Source: Salticus scenicus (taxonomy: Eukaryota; Arthropoda; Arachnida; Araneae; Salticidae). Taken from it: a stretch of 64,000 nt of DNA. The notes under the pieces were generated by a model, which saw only the letters and a list, made by a program, of their open reading frames with translations, had not been told where the DNA came from and searched no databases. The position numbers were made by a program, and so were the translations under genes. This document shows, one piece after another, positions 10,940 through 21,095 of the stretch. Numbering within the stretch: position 1 is the stretch's first letter; every line of letters starts with the position of its first letter. Where the stretch lies: assembly GCA_963930645.1 (NCBI GenBank), contig OZ005648.1:103702167-103766166 (forward strand). Direction: 5' to 3'.

Positions 10940-11520
10940 TCTATGTCTGTACCAATTTTGAGCGACCTAGCTGAATTTCTATTATTTTTTGTTCCTCCCC
11001 CTTTCCCGCCCCACCTGGAACGAATTTCAAAAATTAGAGAAATTAGTTTTTATGTATTTGTGAGAGCTATATTTTAGAGCAAAAATCCCACATATATATT
11101 TTTTTCTGTTTGCCATATAAAAGATTATTTCAAATCTCGTTTTGCCCCCTCTCTCCCACTCTTAGGGGCTGAATTTCTAAAATTCCAGAAATTGGTTTTT
11201 AGGTATTTGTATTAGCTATATATTAGAGCAAAAATTTTACGTATATCTGTTTTTTTTTTGTTTGAGCTATATAGGAGAATGTGAAACCACGTTTTGCGCA
11301 TGTGAAATCACGTTTTGCCCCTTTTTCCCCTTGGGGACCGAATTTCTAAAATTCGAGAAATTGGTTTTTAGATATCTGTGTTAGCTATATTTTAAAGCAA
11401 GAATTTTACGGATATCTGTTTTTTTTCTTTGAGATATGGAGGTTTTTGTGAAATTACATTTTGCCCCCTACTCCCTCTTGGGGGGCGAATTTCGCAAAAT
11501 CGCTTCTTAGGGGGTACTTA
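10940..11520 (+). repeat. Tandem array, unit about 150-170 bp
   Basis: GAATTTC(T)AAAATT(C)(G)AGAAATTGGTTTTTA recurs near 11022, 11170, 11340 and (partly) 11488, each followed by a TTAGCTATATTTTA block and a TTTTGCCCCCT-type C-rich block. It is the second array inside the 9.1-11.8 kb composite and is not obviously related to the first. Confidence 0.75.
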
Positions 11521-11984
11521 TACTATATGTTCTATAATCTGACCTAGTTTCAAGTCAGTGGCCCCTGACTAACGGCAGGGCATACGGGGCAAATGCCCTG
11601 GGCCCCCCTACTGGAAGGGGCCCCCTACAGGCGTATGCAGAAATTCTGCAACCTTAAGAGCTCTTATCCCACTGCAAGGGGGTCCCCCAGAATAGGCTTG
11701 CCCCGGGGATCCAGGTAGTCTAAGTCGGGCCCTGTGTGCGTTGATGAGTCAGTGAGTGAGTGAGTGAGTGGAAGTACTCTTTTATATGTATAGATGTGCA
11801 CTAGTGCACTGGTAGATATAGGCAAGGAGATGAGGCCATATCCGCCCAGTAGATTTTTGAAATTCATTTAAATTCTCTTAAGTTTTACAATTTTGGAAAA
11901 AAAAAAGTGTTTTTAAATAATTAACTATCACGAGAAAAACATAAAATTTTGTGAATGTATGGTGCTCCTTATTAGGTGATTAAC

Positions 11985-12180
11985 TTAGCTGCCAATATTT
12001 TAATTTATTCAAGAGTATTTTTAGCCCCGCCTTTATTTCGTACCACTTATTTTTTAAAAGTAATTTTGTCTTATTTCATCGAAGTTATATATTGGAAAAA
12101 AATTTTCTATAAATAAAGTGGTGCGAAATACAGGCGGGGCTAAAAGTACTCCGGAATAAATTAAAATATTGGCAGCTATG
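11985..12180. mobile_element. Foldback MITE (TAGCTGCCAATATT ends)
   Basis: TAGCTGCCAATATTTTAATT on the left mirrors AATTAAAATATTGGCAGCTA on the right, with inner AGCCCCGCCTTTATTTCG and CGAAATACAGGCGGGGCT also mirrored. The direct repeat TGATTAACTT occurs on both sides (11977-11986 and 12181-12190), which places the target duplication at about 7-10 bp depending on where the element is taken to start. No coding capacity. Confidence 0.9.
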
Positions 12181-12189
12181 TGATTAACT

Positions 12190-13130
12190 TTAATAGTACT
12201 TGCTTTGATAACAGATCAGTGGGACAAAGTGAGGGAAAAATGGAGATGTAAAAGGGAAAAAGAGGGAAACTTTGGCAAATGTGGAGGGAAATTGTAAATT
12301 TACGAGTGAGATCACTGGCAGGTTTACCAGTCTGTCCTCGGAGAGAATCTGCCCACGTTTACCGTAAAGGTTATTTTGCGGAAATATTAATTTTTCCATT
12401 AAAGATATATATATACCAATGTAATAACTAGCGGATCTGCAGATCAGGAGCCTCAACGTCCTATTTTCATCAGACATTATTCAATACGTCATTTTTATTT
12501 TTTCCTTATTATATAATAGAAAATATTGATTCGATCGACTTGTTACCATAATCAGATACATCCCTGAGGGGGGCGGCAGCCCCCCTCAACTCCCCGCTGT
12601 ATGTATCTCTATATCATATATATGTATTCTTAATAAGCGACGGTCTTGTATTATTTCCCTGAAAATCATAAGTACACAATTTCATGAAAAAAAAAAAAAA
12701 AAAATTACGTGGCATATCTGAAATATTTTGCGTAACCTTTAAACTTATTACCAATTATATGCCCATAATTTTCAACAGGAAAACGTGCTTTTAATATTCT
12801 AATAAAATTTCATTATATTTGATGGGATGTAACCATGTTAAAATACACTTTTAAGAAATACCCACTATGGACCGTAAAAGTACGAAATGCTTTTATGTAT
12901 CCCGGACAAGTAGCCACAGTCATTATAAACGCCAATAATAAGAATAAACCTAATTAATTATAACTCATTAATTTTTCAAACTAATTTGACATAATTCAGA
13001 TGATTATACTACATACTCGGAATTATTTCGTGTGGTCTCATAAATTATTTAGTCTATACATACCCTTTTTTAAGAGTAAACATGATTTTAAGCATCTTTA
13101 TAAAGTATGTTAATTCTACTAAGTTCAATT
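12190..13130. other. Unassigned spacer with a strong GC hairpin
   Basis: A 95-codon minus-strand frame (12477-12190) matches nothing I recognise and has transposon-like flanks, so I do not call it. A perfect 10 bp stem (TGAGGGGGGC, loop GGCA, 12565-12588) sits inside an outer AGATACAT / ATGTATCT pair. The rest is A+T-rich. Confidence 0.45.
12554..12608. other. GC-rich nested hairpin
   Basis: TGAGGGGGGC (12565-12574), loop GGCA, and GCCCCCCTCA (12579-12588) form a perfect stem. AGATACAT and ATGTATCT around it extend the structure. It stands out sharply from A+T-rich flanks and may be the tip of a larger element whose limits I could not find. Confidence 0.7.
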
Positions 13131-13139
13131 CAGCATAAA

Positions 13140-13560
13140 CGCATTAAAGTGCGCGCTTAAATAAAAATTTGTCCATAGGCTCTAATGTTGCGAAATTCTT
13201 TCTTGTGTCTCTGTAAACAAACAATAAATATTGTATACACAAGTAAAAACTATTCAGCTTATTTAAAATTAATAATTGTTCCAAATTTAACATCGTTTGG
13301 ATGACTTCGTGACATTGTCAGAACACTTTTGTAAGGTCCTGTACATTAATTAGAAAGCTTAAGAGCACATATTTTCTTCAAACAACATGAGTTTAAGTAT
13401 CTTACTCACATGCGCTAGTTTCATTTTTTTCATTGCAAAGTAATGATATTAAAATGTGTTTAAAAGAAATTCACCCCTTACGCCGTAATATTAAGAATTT
13501 TGGCGTCTCCCTAAAATAAAATTGAGAAAAATCATAGTAAAGTAATGGAATAGCTGTAAT
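13140..13560 (+). repeat. Decayed satellite-like monomers
   Basis: TTGTGTCTCTGTAAACAAAC (about 13202), AAGGTCCTGTACATTAATTA (about 13334) and CGCCGTAATATTAAGAATTT followed by TGGCGTCTCCCT (about 13481) are degenerate versions of the GTGTCCCTGTACAC monomer, close to the better copies at 14.85-15.5 kb. Confidence 0.55.
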
Positions 13561-13936
13561 ATAGCATTCCTCGAAGAAATTTAAATTTCTCACCGAAGTA
13601 GCTCGCATGTTTCTCGCCAAGATTTTTACAAATGCAATTACGATGGCCATTGTAGTTCATTGTCAAAATAATAACAAAAATTTAAGAGTCTCCGAGGGGG
13701 TTCTACGCTAAAGCTATACCAAAAAAATTTTCGGAAACGAATACAATAACCGATGCTAGGGAATGAAACACAGTTACTGCATACCTTTATATGGAAGAAT
13801 AGTTTAAAATAAGTCCTGTCGTACTAAATTAAATTCTTTTTTTGTACAGAATTTTATATATGTTACTTAAACAAAAATAGGCTTAGGGTTTTAATGATTT
13901 TATTTATTTATTTTTCAGTTCTTAAAAAAAAAAAAA

Positions 13937-13967
<31 letters not shown>

Positions 13968-14845
13968 CATCTGTTCAGTATTTACTTTGATTTACTGCGT
14001 ACATTTTTGATTTTGAATTTGTGTGTTTTATTTCTCATTCGCACCCCACATTCTCGTTTTCAGCTCGATTGTATTATACGTATAATCATAAATATTTTTT
14101 TTAATGTTTGTTAAGATTATATGAATGCATCCGATACATATGCTTTCAGTTACTTGAAATTAAGTATCTAAGATAAAATACGTTTACTGCTTCATATACG
14201 TAACTTAACTTCTTACATTGGAAGAGGGACAAAAATTTTCAAACTATACGATGTGAAGCCCGATCGAAAATATTTGAAATCATAAGCGTAAGGATTTTTA
14301 ATGTAATGTGTGCAAATTTTTTCATTTGACCATAATTATTTTAATCTATTTCACATAAAATTTAAATGTCGAACTACTTTTCTAATATCTAACTAAAATG
14401 ACTTAATTTAAAAATTTCTACTATCTAACTAAAATGAATAAACTATTTCTGCATTTTTATTTTCACATGCTTTTTTAGATTTAAGCGGAGTTATTAGTAT
14501 GTCTTTAGATTTACCATAGATACAGAGCGATTTTTCACGCTTCTACAAGTGTATTTCGTATGATTAAAATAAAAGATCACCATAAAATTTTAATACAAAT
14601 TCACATATTTCATAGCACCAGACTTCCCAATCAAAGTTTGGGGAAAAAAAAAAAAAACTTGCATTTTCATATTGTTGGAAATAGATTCACAAAAATAGAA
14701 AAAAGTTTTCTTGAATTATTGAGCTAAAATTTTTGGGACTTTTTTTAGGGGATTTTTACAAAAGATTAAGGACTTTCAGGGGATTTTCAACTTGAATTTA
14801 GGAGCTTAAGTTTTTTGGAGTTTTCAACCCTGAAGCTTAAGAGTA
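13561..14845. other. Unassigned A+T-rich spacer
   Basis: No gene seen. A poly(A)/(TA)n tract lies at about 13927-13966. A short direct repeat, TATCTAACTAAAATGA, occurs twice near 14386-14436. Confidence 0.45.
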
Positions 14846-14849
14846 CGCT

Positions 14850-15480
14850 AATTTCATTTCGTTGAATGCACAGTAATGATGTTAAAATGCGTTTAAACGA
14901 AAGTCACCCCATACGCCGTAATGTTAAGAATTTTGGCGTGTCCCTGTACACAGTTTATAAACAATATAGCAATAAAAATTATATAGCTACTTATATGCAA
15001 AGCTGGAACGTGTGCGCCAATTTGAAAGTCAATCAAAGGATTTTTGCGGCCGCCAAATTCTTCCCGTAGCTCGGAATGATAAGAAACACTTTGGCGCGTT
15101 CCTATACACGAACGACAAATGGAATACACACCTAACACTATACGACTATTTCTGTTGAGCTCATAATCATGTGTACCAAATTTTCAGTGAGTAGTTTGAT
15201 TTTGGGGGCCGCTATCGCGGTACAGACAAATTCTTCCTATAAACCGTAATGATAAAAAAAAACTTTGGCGTGTCCCTGTACACGATCTACGAATGGAATG
15301 CACACCCAAAACTACTCAGCTAATTTCGTGGGGATTATGAACATGTGTACCAAATTTTAAGTCAAACGCGGGATTTTTGAGGCCGCTATCGCGCGACAAA
15401 CACACAGATAAGCACACAGACAAACAGACGGAAACCAAAACAGTTTTGAGTTTCAACAGAGGGCCTCCACTAACGATTCG
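14850..15480 (+). repeat. Three satellite-like monomers ending in a (CAGA)-type tract
   Basis: Three direct copies of a roughly 150-190 bp unit contain TTTTGGCGTGTCCCTGTACAC (about 14932), TTTGGCGCGTTCCTATACAC (about 15091) and TTTGGCGTGTCCCTGTACAC (about 15264). Each is followed by a CATGTGTACCAAATTTT block and a GGCCGCTATCGCG block (second and third copies). The run ends at CACACAGACAAACAGACGG near 15413-15431. The frames here (67, 81 and 60 codons) are translations of the repeat. Confidence 0.8.
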
Positions 15481-15515
15481 GCAATAAGAATGCACCACAA
15501 AACTGGCGTTTTAAA

Positions 15516-16568
15516 GTATTACTTACAAAACTTTGAATAAACACTACAAAATCCAATAGACTCGCAACAATTGCTTCGGGTCGAAAAATCGCATGATCTT
15601 TCGCCAGGCGAATAAATTAAGCACAAATGCGTCAAGGCAGAAAACAGAAATTTAAGTAAATATATATAGTGTTGAGTGTAAATATAAATACTGGTGTCAA
15701 CAGAATTATGAAATAAACGAAGAAAATAAATTAATTAATTAAATTAAAAATAAAACAAAATCTAGAAATCTAAATGATATTAAAATTAAAAGAAAACTCT
15801 AGTTACTTGAGTAATTTTCAAGCATCAGAGGAGAATGGAGTGGAAGAAATATAACAAGATTTTTTGAATTTTTAAATATGTGAAAGTTTCCTGGATATCC
15901 AAATGCGAAGATGAGACAGGAGATGAAATTATGTTAGTTTTAGAAAGTTAGTTTTGTGTTAGTTTTTTCGTTTTTCTGATCATCATCATTTTGATTTTTC
16001 TAAAAGTAACATAATTTCATCTCCTGTCTCTTCTTCACATTTGGATATCCATGAAGCTTTTTATATATTTAAAAATTCGAAAAATCTTGTTAATGATATT
16101 TTTCCCCTTCCGTTCCTCTCTGATGCTTGGAAATTATTCACATAACTTGGATTTTCCTTTAATTTTTATACCTTTTATATTTCTATATTTTGTTATATTT
16201 TTAATTTAATTAATTTATTAATTTTTTTTTGTTTTATTTCATAATTCTGTTGACACTAGTATTTTTATTTACATTCGACTTTATATATTTTTGCTCTTCA
16301 TATAAGTGAATTTTTAAGTTGCCGTCTTGACTGCTGCACTTGTGCCTACTTTTTTCGCCTCACGAAAGGTCGTGTGCTTTTTCGTATTTTTATTTACATT
16401 CAACTTTATATGTTTTTGCTATTCATTTAAAACGGTTTTGTGAGTTGACTGCAGCACTCGTGCCTACTTTGTTCGCTTGACGAAGGGTCGTGTGCTTTTT
16501 GGACCCGAAACGATTGTTGCAAGACTACTGCATTTTATGGTGTTTATTCAAAGTTGTTTACGTAATAC
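15516..16568. mobile_element. 1.05 kb foldback element with asymmetric right arm
   Basis: The left arm (about 15516-15945) is mirrored by the right arm (about 15998-16568) around a 50 bp spacer. Paired blocks include GTATTACTTAC / GTTTACGTAATAC at the ends, GGTGTCAACAGAATTATGAA / TTCATAATTCTGTTGACACT, and GACAGGAGATGAAATTATGT / ACATAATTTCATCTCCTGTC. The right arm is longer because a segment of about 100 bp (TTTTTATTTACATTC...GGTCGTGTGCTTTTT) is present twice in tandem (about 16262-16385 and 16386-16500). No coding sequence. Confidence 0.85.
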
Positions 16569-17315
16569 ACCAATGTTGATACACTTCTCGAGCAAATTTG
16601 AAAAATTAGGGAAAAGGAGAACTATTGGGATGGTCATCACCTCAGTGTTTTTATTATTTTTATTTATTTATTTTTTACCGAATAAATAATTATAAGTTAT
16701 CTTAGACTTTAACGTAACTCTGTGTTAAAGTGATTTTGCTCTATCGCTCTTTTTCTTTTTCTTTTTACATTTGTTTTTAGATACAATTTGTTCCATTCAA
16801 AAGAACTATACACTCAATACCTTTTTTTTTTTTTTTTTTTTTTTTTGAGGGAAATTTTAAATCGGAAAAGAAAATATTAAGAAAATGGAGTAAATTTATT
16901 TTACTCAAATACTATATTTTTCTCCAAAATTAGTGTAAAAATCTTTCATGGATGGAATTTTTCGTCTTTCATAATCTAAGTGTGCAGATATTTGGTATTC
17001 GTTTAGTGGTCATGAGATTTTTTTTTTTTTTTTTTTTTCAATTTATATCAAAATTCAGTTAGTGAACAACATTTTTCTTTGAGCAAAAAATATTTTTATT
17101 GTAAATTCTCATTTGTACATGTACTGCTAGTTGGAAGATGACATATGACAACTATTTCCAAATCTCAAGCTTTATATAAGAAGCCTCTGCTCCAATTTGA
17201 AGTAAAATACAAAATGATTTCGAAATTTCCCTAGTAGAATATTAAATAAATTTTATAAAAAATAGTAAACCAAAGTCATTATTTTTTTTTACAAAAAGAT
17301 GCATTACAAGAGCAA
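16569..17315. other. Spacer with long T-runs
   Basis: Poly(T) runs lie at about 16820-16846 and 17020-17038. No gene recognised. Confidence 0.5.
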
Positions 17316-17627
17316 TTAACACATTCGCTGCCACCAAAATTTATATATCCATCCTCAGAAGCCGAATTTAAAAAAAGTGTTTTAATGATTAAAAACGTTG
17401 GCTGCACAAAAAAAAAATTTAAACACAAAATTTAAAAACCACGCACTGAAAATATAAAAATAATGCTTCACTAACGTGCCACAAAAACCTCATCGTTCAA
17501 CCTCCAAATCCGAACTAAAACTAAAGCAGTTTACTTATCATACTCGATTGACGCCCCAGAGCGTCACCGGCATGGGAGGTAGCGCCATGCTGACGCGCCA
17601 GCGCGTCAGTGGCAGCGAATGTGTTGA
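17316..17627. mobile_element. TTAA-flanked (piggyBac-like) non-autonomous element
   Basis: Left TTAA (17316-17319) plus CACATTCGCTGCCAC is mirrored by GTGGCAGCGAATGTG plus TTGA (17624-17627, one change from TTAA). TTAA duplication with 15 bp inverted ends is the piggyBac pattern. Near the right end two imperfect GACGC(G)CC...GCGTCA palindromes (about 17552 and 17591) look like subterminal repeats. About 300 bp, no ORF. Confidence 0.85.
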
Positions 17628-17688
17628 AGCTCATAAAATAACAGTGTAATATTTATCTGTCTGTACTTTGAATTTTCAAACGTTGAAC

Positions 17689-17935
17689 CAGAGTTACCAA
17701 GTAAATGTTGCCATATCCCTATGGAGAACTCACAGTGTCCCTACAGTGATGTTAAAAATCCCTATTTTGGTGCTGAGGATGTCCGTAGGACATATTTTTA
17801 TCCTTAGAATATCCTGAGAATGTCCAGGGGAAAATGGATACCTCCCACAAAGTCCGTACTTCTTCCCTATACATGCTGAAGAAAACGACTAATAGTCCCT
17901 ACGCATAGGGACAAATCCTACAGTTGGCAACACTG
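17689..17935. mobile_element. hAT-like MITE (CAGAGTTACCAA / TTGGCAACACTG ends)
   Basis: CAGAGTTACCAAG at 17689 and GTTGGCAACACTG ending at 17935 are inverted ends of the CAG-GTTGCCAA type. The body is rich in short repeats of TCCCTA / TAGGGA (for example ATCCCTATGG and GCATAGGGAC). No clear 8 bp duplication is visible. Confidence 0.65.
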
Positions 17936-17937
17936 AT

Positions 17938-18038
17938 GTTGGCCCTTTTTTGGCTTTATTTAGTTAGAATTTGGCCCTATTTGGCTCCATTTCAGGAAAA
18001 GTTTGGCCTCGTTTGAAAAATAGCACCTGGCAACCCTG
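17938..18038. mobile_element. Right end of a hAT-like element (CCTGGCAACCCTG)
   Basis: The sequence ends in CACCTGGCAACCCTG (18024-18038), the reverse complement of a CAGGGTTGCCAGG-type terminus, preceded by TTTGGCC repeats. It directly follows the previous element. Its left end is not visible and may have been cut by that insertion. Confidence 0.5.
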
Positions 18039-18193
18039 ATTCCATGTCAAAACAATATAGCTTAAAACCTCCGTCAGGTTTGTATGAAATTCGGCTCATG
18101 TATTTATTCTAAGTTTAACTGAGAAATGAAGCTATACCAATTAATAAGTCCCTATCTCTCTTAGTTTTTGATATACAGGGCTGCAAAAATGGG

Positions 18194-18405
18194 CATACTT
18201 GCTAACCATCTCATTAATAACCGTACAATTGTTAACGCCCCTTGAAAAAACACCCCTTTTCCACACCACTTTATTTCTAGAGTAATTCTCTCCAAATAGT
18301 GTTACGATTAAATAAGATAATTACTCTAAAAAATGAATGGTGTGTGAAAAAGAAGGCTGTTACTAAAAATTGTACGGTTCATAATGAGATGGTTGGCACG
18401 TATGA
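18194..18405. mobile_element. Foldback MITE (CTCATTAATAACCGTAC ends)
   Basis: CATACTTGCTAACCATCTCA mirrors TGAGATGGTTGGCACGTATG; ACCGTACAATTGTTA and AAAATTGTACGGTT are mirrored inside, as are CCACACCACT and TGGTGTGTGAA. The segment is absent from the matching position in the second duplication copy, so it was inserted after the duplication. Confidence 0.85.
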
Positions 18406-18746
18406 AAGGGTAAAAAAAATGCAAATTTCCGAAATTCTTCTACTGCAAATATACTCATATTTTCTTACCTAATTAACTTACAGATAAAAGATTGGTATCA
18501 TTAAAAAGCTTATAATACAGGCTTTTAAATGATATATCACATGTATATATGTTTAAAAATCTTCATGTTAAAGACAAACATTTGGCTTTCACCTTCAATA
18601 TCTCAAAAAGTATATATTTAATTTTCTTTTAAAAAGTATATGTTATTTTCACTTTTATTATCCTGTTGTTATTATTATTCTTTTTACTTTTATTGCTTTC
18701 TTTAGAAAACGAGAATTCTTGTTTGCTATCCCTAATGTCTACAATT

Positions 18747-18825
18747 ATAGGTGCCAACATTTTAATTTATTCCAAAGTATTTTTAGAACTGCCTTTATTA
18801 ACACCAGTTTATTTGAAGAATTGGC
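18747..18825 (+). mobile_element. Truncated foldback MITE (left half)
   Basis: GGTGCCAACATTTTAATTTA through CACCAGTTTATTTGAAGAA matches the left part of the complete element at 22407-22592, then jumps straight to TTGGCATTTCT. The deletion happened after the duplication that produced the two copies. Confidence 0.75.
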
Positions 18826-19233
18826 ATTTCTACTAAAAATCATGTTTTTTCTTTCATTTCTTCGCGTTTGACGTGGTTGTTGCAAGTAGTTTGACCCGTA
18901 AATAAAAATTAAAAATAATTTGTTTAATTTTCTCTGTTATTTTTTAAGATTTTCCTCGTTATTTCATGTAAAACTTTATAAGAGGTGGCCCTGTAAGCCG
19001 CCCCAAATGAACGATTTATTTATATCTCGAAAACTAATAACTGGAATAAGCTGAAAATTTGTATGCCCATATTTTTCAGCATTAGAATTCATTTCATGTA
19101 AATATTAATAAGGTCATAATTCATAATGTTTTTTAATATGAATTTCTGAATATTTTCCATAATTAAAAACATTTTTCATAATTAAAAGTGATCATGGATT
19201 ATGTTTATGTTTCTTCACTGCATTTCGTAAGTA

Positions 19234-20641
19234 CAGGATGATTACAAAAAAACTACACCGATATATGAGACCATAGCTATCATACCGTTCACAGTAACTA
19301 AATAAAATTTTGATGAAAGGTATTTTGAGGTATGCGCTCAAGAATCATATAAAAAATAACACTTAAACTCTAACAGTTACGGTTACAGTGACGAAATTTC
19401 AAAAATTTCAAATGGCAACACCTACTTTTTTTTTTCTTTTACTGGAATGGGATCTCTATACCAAAAAACCATAAATAGCGTTGAAACGGTACCTGTAGCA
19501 AGAAAATTTCCAGCGCTAGAAGAAAAGAGAAATCAACTGTGATGTGCCTACCAGAGCCAGACTAATGACGTCACATTTCCCCGTGAGTCTTCGGCTTAGA
19601 GCTTCTATAAACGCAAGCTGAATTGTGGAATCTGGTTTACAGCCTCAACGTGGGGATTATCTCCCATCTTAAATAAGAAGTGTGTAAAGAAGTGAATTGA
19701 AGACGACAACTTAAAACTAATCTTTGCTCAACCTGTCACTTTCACCGAAACCATCGCCATCTAACACTGAAATCAACTTTTTACCTTGACACTTACAATG
19801 CAAAACTTTCTAAAAAGAAAAAAAAAAGCTGACTCAGAACTTAATTTGTTAAATTTTTGTTTGGGCATCATTTTCGATGTGAGTCTGTAATGTACGACAT
19901 GTGTTGAGTTGGAAGAATGAAGGTCACCAGTCGGATCCAGTGTTGAATAGTAGTAGTTTCAGTAACAGCGTCGAGCTGAGCATAGATGTGTTGAGTTCGA
20001 AATTTTAAGGTCACCTGTCGGATCCAGCGTTAAATAGGAGTGGTTTTCGGTGTCAATGTCGAGTTGAGCATAGAAGTGTTGCATTTGAAGTGTCAAGGTC
20101 AAAAGTTGATTTCAGTGTTAGATCGCGATGCTTTCGGTGAAAGTTTCAGGTTGAACAAAGATTAGTTTTAAGTTGTTGTCTTCAATTCACTCCTTTACAC
20201 ACTTCTTATTTAAAATGGGAGATAATCCAAACGTTCAGGCTGTAAACCAGCCTCCACAAGTCAGCTTGCGTTGCTAGGAGCTCTAAGCCGAAGACTCAGG
20301 GGGAAATGTGACGTCATTAGTCTAGCTCTGGCGGGCACATCACAGTTGTTTCTCTTTTCTTCTAGCGCTGGTAATTTTCATGCTAGAGTTACCGTTTCAA
20401 CGCTATTTATGGTTTTTGGTATATAGATCCCATTCCAATAAAAAAAAGTAGGTGTTGCCATTTGAAAATTTCGAAATTGTGTCACTGTAACCGTAACTGT
20501 TAGAGTTTATCCGTTATTTTTTATATGATTCTTGAACGCATACTTCAAAATACCTTCCACCAAAATTTGATTCAGTTACTGTGAACGGTATGATAGCTAT
20601 GGTCTCATATATAGTGGTAGTTTTTTTTTATAATCACCTTG
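19234..20641. mobile_element. 1.4 kb foldback element with TA duplication
   Basis: Arms of about 560 bp (19234-19800 and 20090-20641) are reverse complements with high identity: CAGGATGATTACAAAAAAAC / TTTTTTTATAATCACCTTG at the ends, GAGACCATAGCTATCATACC / GGTATGATAGCTATGGTCTC just inside, and GAAGACTCAGGGGGAAATG-type blocks deeper in. The 290 bp centre holds about three copies of an 80-90 bp repeat (GTGTTGAGTT, AAGGTCACC(T/A)GTCGGATCCAG, GTCGAG(C/T)TGAGCATAGA). TA flanks both ends (19232-19233, 20642-20643), and the second duplication copy lacks the element, giving an empty site. Confidence 0.9.
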
Positions 20642-20674
<33 letters not shown>

Positions 20675-20692
20675 ATATATATATATATATTG
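20642..20692. repeat. (TA)n microsatellite
   Basis: An almost pure TA run at the right junction of the foldback element. The corresponding site in the second duplication copy has only a short TATATATAT, so the tract expanded here. Confidence 0.8.
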
Positions 20693-21095
20693 ATCAAGTT
20701 ATTTTTTGCGAAGATTTTAATAAAAGTTTGCGACTTAAATTTAACAATAGCACCTGCAAACTTTGAATGCTTATAACTCTATTAAAAAATACGTAAAATA
20801 TACAACCAATGCACTTTTTCGCATTGCGTGACCTCAAAAATTTAAATGTAAAATAATTAGGGTATTTCAATTGAAAAAATAAAAGTTGGTTCGCGTTTTA
20901 ATAAGTAGACGACACTCAATTGAAACTCTCACTTCATTATCTAAAAATACTCACAACATCCCCATCGAGTGATACCTATTACATTATTTTGCATGGATTA
21001 GCAACGAAGTTATGTCGAGTGTTGCGTTTTTTTTTTTTTTTTTTCTTTTTCTTTTCCCTACTGTACATTTTGGTCATTTTTATTAATTATTCTTA

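Larger units (their letters stand above)
9111..11800 (-). repeat. Composite element: CTAGCAGGCTACGCCC terminus, tandem arrays, (TGAG)n
   Basis: The left end CTAGCAGGCTACGCCCGCTT next to (TA)n is the reverse complement of the right end of the element at 30958-33776, and GCAGCGCAGGCCACTGTGCG at about 9276 is the reverse complement of that element's GCGCAGTGCACTGG repeats. The body holds an (AAT)n tract (about 9368-9410), a roughly 129 bp tandem array (9500-10100), a second array of about 150-170 bp units (10940-11520), a G+C-rich stretch with CCCTGGGCCCCCC (about 11595), and (GTGA)n at 11746-11770. Whether all parts belong to one mobile unit is inference. Confidence 0.6.
18082..21095 (+). repeat. 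Tandem duplication, copy 1 (with two insertions)
   Basis: From TATGAAATTCGGCTCATGTA (18083) to the T-run and TTTTTATTAATTAT near 21090 the sequence matches 21981-23420 block by block: AAGTCCCTATCTCT, TTACAGATAAAAGATTGGTA, TAGAAAACGAGA, GACCCGTAAATAAAAATTAA, TATATCTCGAAAACTAATAA, TGATCATGGATTATGTTT, TTGATCAAGTTATTTTT, CGCATTGCGTGACC. Copy 1 is longer because it holds elements at 18194-18405 and 19234-20641, and it has lost the right part of a shared foldback element near 18825. Confidence 0.9.

Noticed and set aside
12190..12477. 95-codon minus frame
   Set aside because: No family resemblance, Phe/Pro-rich low-complexity C-terminus; kept only as a note in the spacer entry.
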